Source: Hygrophila difformis | Lineage: Eukaryota > Streptophyta > Magnoliopsida > Lamiales > Acanthaceae | Assembly (NCBI GenBank): GCA_030278955.1 | Contig: JAOANR010000003.1 | Location: 29,651,227 to 29,715,226, forward strand | Direction: 5' to 3' | DNA length: 64,000 bases | Translations under genes and position numbers: made by a program | Shown: positions 13,045 through 23,281 of the stretch, piece by piece | Position numbering within the stretch: the first letter of the stretch is position 1 | Layout of the letters: each line of letters starts with the position of its first letter | The notes under the pieces: generated by a model | Database searches by the model: none | Seen by the model: the letters and a program-made list of their open reading frames with translations, nothing else | Told to the model about the DNA's origin: nothing

Positions 13045-13195
13045 ATTTTTCACACCAGCTCAATATTTTTGCAATTATGCATAAATCAGTCCAATTCTAC
13101 TGCTTTCTTATTTAATATAAGACCGGAATGCGATCAAATGCCTGTTTCAGACACGGAAATGGATTGAAAATAATGGTCATTTCTGGCCATTATCA

Positions 13196-13210
13196 ACATC
13201 CTCACATTTA
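13196..13210 (-). promoter_or_regulatory. polypurine tract (PPT) of element A
   Basis: On the - strand TAAATGTGAGGATGT directly abuts the 3' LTR start (TGATAATGG). The position and the run GTGAGGATG fit a plus-strand primer. It is weakly purine-rich but unique in position. Copies of this PPT plus the first LTR bases recur after pol. Confidence 0.65.
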
Positions 13211-14829
13211 ATACTGATCGTCCCCGAGCAGTCAGAGTCAATGTTCCTAAGAACACGGACTCTACATATTCAATCCATTTTCGTGGCTTCATAAATCACA
13301 TTCTTTTTGAATTGGGATAAGACAATCAAAAATTACGAGTTTTAAATCCCCTTGATTGCAGTGTTTAGTGAAATGATACTTGCTCACTATATCGGGCCTA
13401 CAAATCAAACATTATTATTAATCCTTCATGAACATCATGTTTGAAAGATGCAAAGATTAAAAATGAGAATTAAGGGATGACATGAACATTTTTCATGAAA
13501 TAGAGCCTCACATATTAAGAGAATCGGAAAGTTCACTCACTCTCAATGGGGTTTAATCAGTGAACACTCATAATCAATTTTAATTAAATTATCCCATAAG
13601 CTTGCAATTAGACCAACTCGCCACCGGCTCATTTCCTCAAATCGAGATCATGAGGTCTTATTCAAGGGTTATAACAGGGCATACGGTTGTAACATTTGGT
13701 AGGAAAGGGAAATAATTGGGCTAGGAAGTGGCAAGAATTAATTCTATCATAATATGCCATATTTTTATTTAAAACTTATGACCATCATTATTTCTTCTTC
13801 TTTCTTTTGCTTTTCTTTTTCTATTGCATGACATTAGACTATGTCTAATTTGCTTTGTCATCTGCATTTTTTTTTTTGATCGGATTCTTGAATACCGATT
13901 GAAATTTTTGTTGATGATAAAAAATTGTAATGCCTTGATAAAATTTATTCTTGCACACTTGGGTTTTTAATTTTTTGGTCTTTTTGTAAGGATAGGAATA
14001 ATATAGGGGGCTTCAAAGAAAAATTAGGCTTAAGGCTCAAATTGGTTAATCCTAAAGGGAAAATATTTTTGGGTTTGGATTTCAAACGAAGGCCAAAAAT
14101 TTGGGTTTTCTAGGTGCCTCGATCATATGCTCGATTTCGGGAATATGGCAAGGTCTTGAATCGGTCCCAATTGCAAGTTCTAGTTTCCTTTAATCAAAAT
14201 GATTCACACATCAAAGAAAATAAATGAGTAAAAGTGACTCATGGCTCAAATCTCACAAGGTTGGGTTGATTCATGTCATACAATATTCTCAAATTTAATC
14301 AGAGCTTAATTCTAACAATTTATTCAATCCAAATCTCTAACATGCAGATTTATTACCCAATAAGCTGATCGCATCATTAAATTTTTATAGCTCAAAACCT
14401 TAGGAATTCATGTCATGCATGTTCTCAATTATATTATCCCAATTTAAAAGTTTGAAAATTTAATCACAAGCCTAAATTCAGCATGTGAATTCAGAGCAGG
14501 TTTATGCATATTTTTGCTTGTTATTGAATTTAAAGCAGTAAAGAGGCACTGCTGACATATGGAGTATGTCAACAGCATATTTTTGGCCTGACAGTCACTT
14601 ATTCATCTTGGACTGTCAGACATCTTTTCAAAGGAGCAAATAAAAATTGTTGCAGATCTCAACCTTGAGTTCAATTTGTGGAAAGCGATAAAGTACAATA
14701 ATTTCAAGGGATTCCTATGAAGTTAGCGTAAACCTGCATGCAAAAAGAGGAAATCCCTTATATGATGCCTACACTAGGGCTTAAAAAGAACTAGAGCATA
14801 CTAAGATTCATTCCTCCTTCCTCCTTCTC

Positions 14830-15495
14830 TTAGAACATGTATCTGAGCCAGTGGACGTAGCTAGTCAGATCACAGCGCAGGCACCAGCCGTTGTGGTCTC
14901 TCAGGGGTTCATGCATCCTTCTGCAGAAGACTCGGGGTGGTTGCCCTGCAAACAAGTAGGGGGCATGATTGTCTGCCATCCACGAGAGGGTGTTGGTAGA
15001 TGTGTAGTTGAAGACCTCTCGATCGGTCACCATTCTCTCTATCATTACGATCCCCTGATTGACATGGCCTTCATCCATTTTGCTCATAAGCATCAATCCA
15101 CGGGTGAAGATAGACGCTTTGTGATTGTCCTCGATGCCTGGCCGCAACAGTTCGCAGGCTTGCTCTTCATCCTCTTCTGTGAATGCCAGGAGTGCTGGAA
15201 CAATTCGGAGGTTGAAGTTTCCAGCCTCAGTGCACGTGTTCAGAAATCTCTCTTTCTGTCGCCGTATTCTCCCCTACCACTGCCTCACCCTGGCCGTATC
15301 CAACTCGCATCGCTTGTAAACAATGGCGAGGTTTCCTGTGTTCCTGAGCTTCCGGCATGTCTCTTGTGCAGTAAACACTTCCCTTATCTCATCCTCTCCT
15401 ATTCTGAGAGGATTTCACCTAGGAGCTCTTTTGGCAGGTCCAGCAGATGGGTTCCTCCGGGCACTGGGTCTGGAATTGGAAGATTTCCCCTGAAA
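14830..15495 (-). pseudogene. captured F-box protein gene fragment inside element A
   Basis: On the - strand, after a TTTCAG acceptor-like site near 15495, the frame reads into an F-box core (LDLPKELLGEILS at 15443-15405). It then continues one base out of frame as RIGEDEIREVF and RKLRNTG, so there is a one-base deletion inside the F-box. Further on there is an in-frame TAG near 15280, then an open stretch with an FLNTC..AGN segment, a GLMLMSKMDEGHV segment and a C-terminal WCLRC, ending at the TAA at 14830. This order (F-box, repeated helical region similar to Sel1-like units, Cys-containing tail) fits the plant At2g35280-like F-box group. It is in the same orientation as the retrotransposon and lies downstream of an internal TATA box. 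It is either a captured host gene or a decayed third ORF. The F-box itself is clear; subfamily assignment is tentative. Confidence 0.7.
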
Positions 15496-15556
15496 AGATA
15501 AGAAGGGATGAATCCAATTTCTATAATTTTCTCAGAAATTATTCAAGTTTAGAAAC

Positions 15557-15594
15557 CAACATCCTCACATTTAGAGTCTTGCTCTAAATGTGAG
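15557..15594 (-). repeat. internal PPT-like copy with 13-bp hairpin, upstream of the F-box fragment
   Basis: Contains caacatcctcacattta, shared with the PPT/LTR junction at 13191-13210, overlapping a perfect hairpin (arms CTCACATTTAGAG, loop 15577-15581). Confidence 0.75.
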
Positions 15595-16798
15595 ATTATT
15601 AAGTTTCTGGCTTGAACTGAGTATAAAGCATAGGTAAAATAACTTTTTGTGAAAAGATAGGGGTCATTGGGCCCCTATATATTTTTAATGGGCCATTGGA
15701 CCCAAAAGTTTGATTTTCCAATTTTATTAAACAAGTCCGAGACACTTGTTGAAAATGGTATGAGATGGGTGGATGGGGTGAAATGCTCGAGTTTTGGAAT
15801 GTGCAGTGGAAGCGTGGCGCAATGAATCTGCTATTTCTGGACTGCCTGGACTGCCTTGGACAGTTAAAACATCCAAAAAATTGCAAACACTATTTTTAAT
15901 TTTTAAAGGGTTGACTTATTTTATTTAAGGAAAGTGGGATGTGAGTGGTCCCATTTTGGATTTTTGAAAAGAATAGCAGTTGGGTGACAAAAATACTGCT
16001 ATTTACTCACACTAAAGTTCCATTGGGAACAAAAAGAACACAAGTCAATTATTAAACCTATCAACTATTTTTGCCTTTTTCATCAGGTCACTTTCCTTTG
16101 AAAAAGTGGTAGGCTCCTATTGGGTGCTTGTACCATGTTTCCAAAAATAAGATGACACTTATTCCAAAAGATTTCTGTCATGCAGATGCAAAAATACCAA
16201 AAGGTCACCCTAATTAATGTTCAAAACCAACACTGTGAAAACATTTCAAGATCAAAACAAAATCCTAAACAGGAACATCACGCATTCAACCCCATTTATT
16301 CAAGAACAAGAATGCCAATAACACCATGATGCTTGAAACAACATCCTAATGCTCATTGGTTCTTCTTTTCCAGTTTGAGGCTTTCAAAAATTTTTTGACT
16401 CTTGACAGTTTTAAAACAGATTTTTCAAACAGGTTTTAAAGGGTTTCAAAAGGGTTTCTCAAAACCGAGAGCATTCACAACTCGAAATGGAACAAAATAA
16501 AAGTGAACACAACCCCCATTGTGCCATTTTCTGCCAAAAAGTAAGAAAAAGAAACAAAGACTTCGATGGAGGCCACGAACAGGGATGGAAAGCATGGGTT
16601 TTACCCTGCCCTCCATGGCTCGGGTCTGGGCAAAGGTCCTAAGTTTGGAAGGAGCCTGTACATTCTGTCCATGGTGTCTCCTTGGATTTGTGGAGAGAAA
16701 TGTTTTACGAGAACTCTGCGTTCTGCGTATGTATTTTTGAGAGTGGATTTGGGAATGGAAGTGCGACAGTATGGGAATTAAGGAGAAGACTGTCGGGG

Positions 16799-16807
16799 TA
16801 TTTATAG
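16799..16807 (-). promoter_or_regulatory. internal TATA box after pol, element A
   Basis: CTATAAATA on the - strand, about 17 bp downstream of the post-pol half-site array. The arrangement copies that of array 2 and the TATA box in the LTR, so it may be a second promoter driving the F-box region. Confidence 0.5.
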
Positions 16808-16823
16808 GTGAAGAAAAAGGGTT

Positions 16824-17066
16824 TTACGATGCTATACTTAGCCTACGGCGCTAGACTAGCGCCGTAGCCTTGTTCAGCGTCGTAGATGGAAATAAGGGGA
16901 AAGGGGTGCTACGGCGCTATGCCTTTAGTACGGCGCTATCCATGGATAGCGTCGTTCTAAAGGACTGCGTCGTAGGTAGACTAAAAGAGGGGGAAGATCC
17001 CTACGGCGCTATCCCATTACTACGGCGCTGTTCTTGGATAGCGTCGTAGTTGAAGATAGCGTCGTA
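16824..17066. repeat. post-pol half-site array of element A: three F-F-R-R units
   Basis: Three blocks using the same TACGGCGCTA/TAGCGTCGTA words as the A LTR, each F-F-R-R. The outermost sites are slightly decayed (TACGATGCTA, TGCGTCGTA). Confidence 0.9.
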
Positions 17067-17429
17067 GTTGAACTTCGGATTTGAAAATTTTCAAAATTTT
17101 CATGCGAACTGGGCCTGAATAGATGAAATTGGGCCTCAGCTGGTTTTATTTGTTTTGGACTTGGGAGATTTTAGTCCAAAACATTTTTGTGTGTTAATGG
17201 GCTATCTAAATTAAATTAAACTTGCATAAAACATGTTGGATTAATTCCATTTGGTTGCAAGAATTATTTTGGATTTTAAATTGCTTTAATTTTCGAAATC
17301 ATTTTCTTGAATTCATGGACTTAATCCAACCGGGAACCTGGTTTTCTTCTTGATTTTCTGCTCCTTCTTTTGTTGGTTCGAATTTCCTGCAAGTCAGATA
17401 AATACCCAATAGGTTAAGTTTTCTCCAAA

Positions 17430-17470
17430 TATCAACATCCTCACATTTAGAGTCTTAGTGCTCTAAATGT
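17430..17470 (-). repeat. internal PPT/LTR-junction copy with hairpin, just after pol of A
   Basis: The 20-mer tatcaacatcctcacattta (17430-17449) is identical to the LTR-end/PPT junction at 13191-13210. It overlaps a hairpin with 10-bp arms (acatttagag/ctctaaatgt, 17443-17470). B has the same feature at 25820-25860. Confidence 0.8.
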
Positions 17471-17559
17471 TTAATTGATTTTTGGATATTCTCTGACAAA
17501 ATAACACATATATAAATAGGTAATATGAAATGAAATTTTTATGATTTAAATGCTGTTTC

Positions 17560-18555
17560 TTATTGAATGTAAGCCGGGTCTGCCACTGTTTGGCTTTCTT
17601 TCTCCGGATCGATCTGTCTGAGGTACTCCTTCAATCGATGTCCATTCACCACTATGTTGCCCTTGTCAGTTCGGATCCTGACGGCTCCATTTTGAAACAC
17701 TTCCAGCACTTCATGTGGTCCTTCCCATCTGGATTTAAGCTTCCCAGGGAACAGCTTCAACCTAGAATTGAATAATAATACATTTTGACCAACATAGAAA
17801 TGCTTAGGCTTAATCCTGCGATCGTGCAACTTCTGGGTCCGCTCCTTATAAATTCGAGAGCTTTCATAAGCTAATGCTCGTATTTCCTCAATTTCATTGA
17901 GGTCCAACTTGCGTTTGCTTTGAGCAACTTTCGGATCGAGTTAAGCGTTTTAATGGCCCAGTAAGCTTTATGCTCTAACTCTACGGGCAAGTGACAGGCT
18001 TTTCCGAAGACAAGTCTGTAAGGGGACATCCCAATGGGAGTCTTAAATGCTGTGCGGTATGCCCATAGAGCGTCATTGAGCTTACGTGCCCAATCCTTAC
18101 GGGTTATCCCGACTGTGGCTTCGAGTATATGTTTGATTTCGCGATTGGATACTTCGACTTGACCACTAGTCTGAGGATGATAAGGCGTGTCTATCTTATG
18201 GAGGATTCCATTTTTACTCATTAAAGTTTCAAAGGCTTTATTGATAAAGTGTGTTCCTCCATCAGATATCACCACCCTAGGTATGCCAAATCGACTGAAA
18301 ATGTTGTTCTTGAGGAACTTGATGACTTGGCTACCATCATTGGTTGGTAATGCGACAGCCTCAACCCATTTGGACACGTAATCGACAGCTACCAAGATAT
18401 AGTAGTTTCCACCAGATGGCGGAAACGGTCCCATGAAGTCAATGCCCCATACATCGAAAATCTCAAGTGTGAGAATTCCCTTTTGAGGCATCTCATCCCT
18501 CTTGGAGAGGTTTCCTAATCTTTGGCATTTGTCGCAACCTTTCACAAATGTCCAG
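17560..18555 (-). pseudogene. Athila pol, integrase end, of element A (severed by element B)
   Basis: C-terminal part of the A polyprotein. It starts inside the integrase zinc finger ([11 protein letters not shown]) at the insertion point of B, then the catalytic core: Asp in GIDFMGPF, Asp in VISDGGTHF, Glu in VSNREIK. After the core comes a C-terminal domain with [12 protein letters not shown], ending at a stop near 17560. A one-base deletion near 17940, relative to B, shifts the frame after the core. The N-terminal part of the same gene lies at 36810-41792. The two parts together (about 5.98 kb) match the length of B's intact gene. Confidence 0.9.
18551..18555. repeat. target-site duplication of element B (left, tccag)
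   Basis: tccag here versus tcctg at 36810-36814; the intact pol of B reads tcctg at the same codons, so this copy carries one substitution. Confidence 0.8.
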
Positions 18556-21463
18556 TGAAACTTTTGACAATTTCCATCCCACGAGCATTTTCTAAAATAT
18601 ACCAGGTTAGATTTATTACATGAAAAGAGTTATGATTTACGGGAAGGGGTTTAGGGATATATATATTAAGCTTAATAGTCTTTTTATTACTCAAGTATGG
18701 TGCTTTGGTTTCGAATGGCGCTGTGGTCCTCTCTGTCATTAAATGTTGACAAATCTCATGGCACAGCCGGGATAAATTGACCTTCAGCCTGTCACACTGA
18801 GGATCCCCGGCAAATATGCCATGATACTTCTCATCAATCCTTGTCATAAGATTTCCTGCCCTGAAACTTTTGACTGATTCCCACTACATGAGTATTTTCC
18901 GAAAAATCATGATCCTGGTTTAGATTTTATTTAATGAAATCAATTTATGATGGCGGGGTTGTGATTAGGGATATATTTATAAGTAGTCATGTTTTTATTG
19001 CTCGTGTTTAAGAAACTGTGCCCCCGAAAGCGCACGGTGTCAAAAATTGCAGTAATTTATAGTAAGACCGGATCGTTCACTGGAGGATGTGCGATAGAAG
19101 CAGGTCCCACGTCGTTTTACTAGATTTTCCATTCGTATTGCTCAATAGGTTTGAAAGATGATTAATATCTACTGACATGAATTTAAACTAGATCTTGAAA
19201 GCAGTTAAATTAATCTACAAAGCAAATAAATCTATTCTAGAAAGCGAATAAAAATTATTCTAAGAATGCAGTAAACATTATCTATGAAAGCAGGGAAAAG
19301 GTGCATTGTGCCAACCGCGAAGCTGAATCACAATGTAGACAGAAAGGACAGGAAGAAAAGAATGAAAATTGGACAAGAGTGAGATACAGCAATATTAAAC
19401 TTCCATTTTTATACGCAGATCTTTGTTTGGGATAATTCTATCAGATAGCTAATTCTCATGCTCTCAATAATGCTTTCCCTTTAACAGACAGGTACTTGCA
19501 ATATGAGTTTACATGTTCTTAAGACCGCAAATTCTAAGATACCACAGATTTGTAACTGCCCTGGCCTGGGTGTGTTACTTCATCTGTGGTGGAAAAGCAA
19601 CACCCGACACATCATTTATGGAAATGTCAAGTACCACTATCATTCTCCCATGTCACACCCAAAGATTTGAATTAAGCCCTAAACTATCCCTTAACTGTCA
19701 ATCCTAGTAGCAGTTACACAACTCTCAATACAACCGAGTGACCTCTAATGAAAGCGGTTAAAAGAAATCGGTAAAGAAAGCATTTAAAACCTATCACTCG
19801 GAGGTTTTGAAAATCTGACCCTGGTAGTAAAAGACAGCTCCCCATCAGGATGAAGGAGTACGGATCAAGAATTCCCGGCTCTCAGTGAACCACTAGTGTG
19901 TTCACTTCCTTCCGGGTGATTATGAGATACAAACTAATGAAACGAACTAATAAATTAGTTCGTTCCGGATGCACTCACTCAGGGCTCAAAAGTAGGCTTT
20001 GGCAGAAGAGGATAGCAGTTGAAAGAAAACTCAACCCTATCTTGGAAAATAACCAAGGCCTGGATGATGTTCCTCTAAGATTATTTACTACACTGTATTT
20101 GAATCCAAGTGGACCCCATCTCGGTGTAGCACTTAATCTTACATTTCCATCAACCAGCAATTTTGGAAAATAATGGATTTGAAAATCATTCCCTGTCAGG
20201 TACTAGACTCTCAGTTAAAACACAGACCCTTTCAGTCTAGGCGAGACCTAATCGCTGAATCTGCTTCTAATTTCCCAAAATACAACCCTTGACAGGATAT
20301 GAATTAGTCATAACTGAAGAATTTATCCCTTACTCAGACCCGGATTTTTTAAAGAGGTTTTTGTTGGAAATTTATAAAGCAATATCTGTTTAAGATCTAG
20401 ACTTCTATTGTCCAAGGGAAGGATCCCAAAATAATTACAGACCACAATAGTATATAATATTATCATGCATAAAGATATATGGAAGTGTAAAATTAATTGA
20501 CCCAAAATATAAATGCGGGTCTAGACAGAAGGTGAAACACAGACATGAAGTAGTCAAGGGACCAAAGTAATGGCAGAATAATCAGGTGGACTGTAAACAT
20601 CTACTGTCCAATTTCCCAATTACTCGGATGGAGCGAATTTAGACAGCTTAGACCCTATAATGGTGGTGTCAACACAAGTTGGGCCTCCACTGTCTGTGAA
20701 TTCGGATAAAAACCTACATGCTTCCCTTCTATAATGATCATCAGTTGGCATTGACTGATGCCAACTGACTCCCAGTACGGATTGGAATTTAGGTTTGGAA
20801 ATTAAGATAATAATAAAAATAAAACTGTATCTGGATGGGAGTCAGCCGAGCAGCTATCATAACCCCGGATGGGCGAACCGCCAAGGCTTCCACTGACAAT
20901 CGTCCAGACCATGCAAAATAACAATTAGTAACTAATACCCAGAATACGAGCTAGTTATCCATGAGGGAGTACCCGCCAACATTAGTCTGATGTATTCTTT
21001 ACTAATGGTTCCACACAACACACAAAGACAAAATAAATAAGAAATAAAAGAAGATCCCTTGTATGAGAGACATTGGTTTCTCATGCAAGGTTGTGGATTG
21101 GGTCCACATGTGATGGTCTTAAATAATCCTTCCTACCATAATTAATTACAGTCCAGATTATCTGTTTAAGCCATCAAGATTTTGTTTATACAAGAGTGTT
21201 TTAATGGCAATTGAACAAAGGTCCTTTAATCATGATGATTGTCGATGTTTGATTATTACTAATCTCAATCCTTAATCATTAATGAGTCAAGGGTTCAATT
21301 AATTAAGTGATGCAAATGGAGAATCAAAATTTGGGCAGCATAACACCCTATATTGCAATTCCAGAATGTTACATCCTAACCCGTGGGGTTATGATGTGAG
21401 TGTTGCAATATAAAATAGGAAGAGAATGAAGGTTGTTTGAGATTAAATAGAGGGAGAGGAACC

Positions 21464-22000
21464 CTTGTCGCGATATCATAAATTTTGTCGCGGACCGAGG
21501 TCCGCGACATGGACATCCCGACAAGTTTTTAGAATTTTTGGCAGCATAACGCCTCTTTGTCGCTATGCAAGATTTTGTCGCGGAACGTGGTTCCGCGACA
21601 AGAGTGACATCGCGACAAAGTGTTTTCAGAAAATTCCTAAAGCATTTGAACCTTTGTCGCTATGCATGGAAATTTTGTCGCGGAACGTGGTTCCGCGACA
21701 AGGTGTTCCGCGACAAAGTGTTCAAAGATCAAGGAACATGGCATAATTTTTCTGTCTCAGAATGGGATTTTGTCGCGGAACGTGGCTCCGCGACAAGATG
21801 ATTCCGCGACAAAAAGCCATGAAGACAAAATGCAAGAGTTTGGCTCCTTTGTCGCTATGCATGGACAGTTTTGTCGCGGAACGTGGCTCCGCGACAAGGT
21901 ATTCCGCGACAAAGGGTTTTAAATTATGGAGACAAGTGTCTTGAAACACCTTGGTCGCGGAACAGCCATTTTGTCGCGGAACGTGGTTCCGCGCCAGAAG
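21464..22000. repeat. half-site array 1 of LTR B (left): six units
   Basis: F is TTTGTCGCGGAAC (outer copies often CTTTGTCGCTATG) and R is its reverse complement. Most of the six blocks are F-F-R-R, with the inner pair meeting as GGAAC-gtg-GTTCC. Block four has lost a clear first F, and block six has decayed R sites. Frames through the array repeat FVAERGSATR-like peptides, which is a by-product. Confidence 0.9.
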
Positions 22001-22652
22001 GCGGTTGGCGCCCAAGGTGGTTCAGGACAAAAGTCAGAAAAAGCAGAAATGAACAGTGGCATGCAAACAGCGTGATCTCACCCTATTTCAGATCAAAAAG
22101 CTATTCTAAGCTAAAAATAAGCAAGAAACATTCAAAATAAAGAAGAACATGCCTAAACAAAAATAACAAGGATGGGCAGAATATTAAAATAAAGCAGGAG
22201 TCCTAATCTAGGGTTTGATCACACATCCACACAACATTATCCATAAAATGCTAACAGTAAACATAAATAGGCATAATGGGGGTCAAGAGACCCCAAAACG
22301 AAAAAGAAAGCATAAATCCATGGGGTGTGAGACCCATTTCATGATTTGGGACACAAATGATGAATGTTTTCCCATATTATTGAAGAGGTATTGTTAATAC
22401 CCATGATTTGGGTATTACAAACCCTAAAACAAGAGTTTAGAAACCAAAACATGGTATAAAAATGGCTATCTAAGCAACTGCGAACAGTAAAAATACTAAA
22501 CTAAGCTAAACTAAGAGCAAAAATTAAATAATACATGAAAATAAACCTAAACTACTCTACCTAAGGAAGAACTCCTAAGCTTGCCTTCAAGAGCTCTACA
22601 AAGATTTCAATCTCTCCAACTAGCCAACTCTTAGCTCATGGGAGGCACCTCA

Positions 22653-22661
22653 TATTTATAG
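22653..22661 (-). promoter_or_regulatory. TATA box of LTR B (3' copy)
   Basis: CTATAAATA on the - strand, in the same place relative to array 2 as in LTR A. Confidence 0.6.
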
Positions 22662-22730
22662 AAGTGTAACCCTAAGCCCATGGGCCTTGATTCTAGCCCA
22701 TTGTGTCTTAAGACATCACACACATCACAG

Positions 22731-22978
22731 CTTTGTCTCGGAGCATCAAGTTGGTCGCGGAACACACTGCATGTGGCAAGGCTTCTCGACTGGGTCTTGT
22801 GTCTCTAATTGTGCATCTTGGTCGCGGAACATGCCTTTGTCGCGGAGCATGCCATCGCGACAAAGGTCATCGCGACAAAGGGCTTGGCTGGTCTCCTCTT
22901 CATCTGGGCCACTTGGTCGCGGAACCCCTCCTTTGTCGCAGAACACTGCATCGCGCCAAGGGGCTTCCGCGACAAAGG
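22731..22978. repeat. half-site array 2 of LTR B (left), upstream of TATA
   Basis: Two clear F-F-R-R blocks plus a decayed one, using the GTCGCGGAAC/CGCGACAAA words. It ends about 70 bp upstream (element orientation) of the TATA box at 22661-22653. Confidence 0.88.
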
Positions 22979-23097
22979 TCTTCCTGGGCCTGCTGGATTG
23001 GGCCAGATGGGCCGAAAATATTCTTTTTGTGGGCTTTTCTATCTTTTTCCCATCTTTTTGTTTCCTTTTCTTTTTCTCATGTTTTTGGATTTTTCTA

Positions 23098-23130
23098 ACA
23101 TAAATATGTAATAAAATTACATATTTATGT
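23098..23130 (-). repeat. U3 hairpin, LTR B (left)
   Basis: Perfect 15-bp arms (ACATAAATATGTAAT) with a 3-nt AAA loop, near the U3 end. Confidence 0.85.
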
Positions 23131-23281
23131 CTTTTTCACACCAGCTTATTATTTTTACAATTATGCATAAATCAGTCCAATTCGACTGCTTTCTTACTTA
23201 ATGTAAGACCGGAATGCGATCAAATGCCCGTTTAAGACACGGAAATGGATTGAAAATAATGGTCACTTCTGGCCATTATCA

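Larger units (their letters stand above)
8786..13195 (-). repeat. 3' LTR of element A (4410 bp)
   Basis: Terminal words are tgaaacttttgac and ggccattatca on the + strand. It is near-identical to 41951-46318. In element orientation U3 starts at 13195; then come a 33-nt hairpin, a purine-rich tract, half-site array 2, a TATA box, and array 1 in the transcribed part. Reading frames inside the LTR, including a hydrophobic 120-codon one at 12307-11945, look incidental. Confidence 0.95.
13196..17559 (-). other. post-pol 3' region of element A
   Basis: About 4.4 kb between pol and the 3' LTR. In element orientation: hairpin plus PPT-like copy (17470-17430), half-site array (17066-16824), TATA box (16807-16799), about 1.3 kb of leader-like DNA, a second hairpin plus PPT-like copy (15594-15557), an F-box fragment (15495-14830), then about 1.6 kb of AT-rich DNA up to the true PPT. 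Apart from the F-box piece I see no coding content. Its first kilobase matches element B at 24827-25963. Confidence 0.75.
18556..23281 (-). repeat. 3' LTR of element B (4726 bp)
   Basis: Begins tgaaacttttgac and ends ccattatca, and is near-identical to 32083-36809. Compared with LTR A it has a different segment near 18690-18850 and completely different array words; the intervening 2.5 kb is clearly homologous to LTR A. Confidence 0.95.

Noticed and set aside
13196..17559. Env-like gene of an Athila element
   Set aside because: No long frame, signal peptide or membrane segment; the only coding trace is the F-box fragment.
21464..22000. CRISPR-like array of palindromic repeats with spacers
   Set aside because: Repeats are inverted pairs in F-F-R-R order inside retrotransposon LTRs of a plant genome; spacers are not unique inserts, and no cas genes exist.
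21465..22140. Open frames with FVAERGSATR-like repeats in LTR B arrays
   Set aside because: They arise from reading the palindromic arrays; several frames on both strands are open at once and none starts or ends in a gene-like way.
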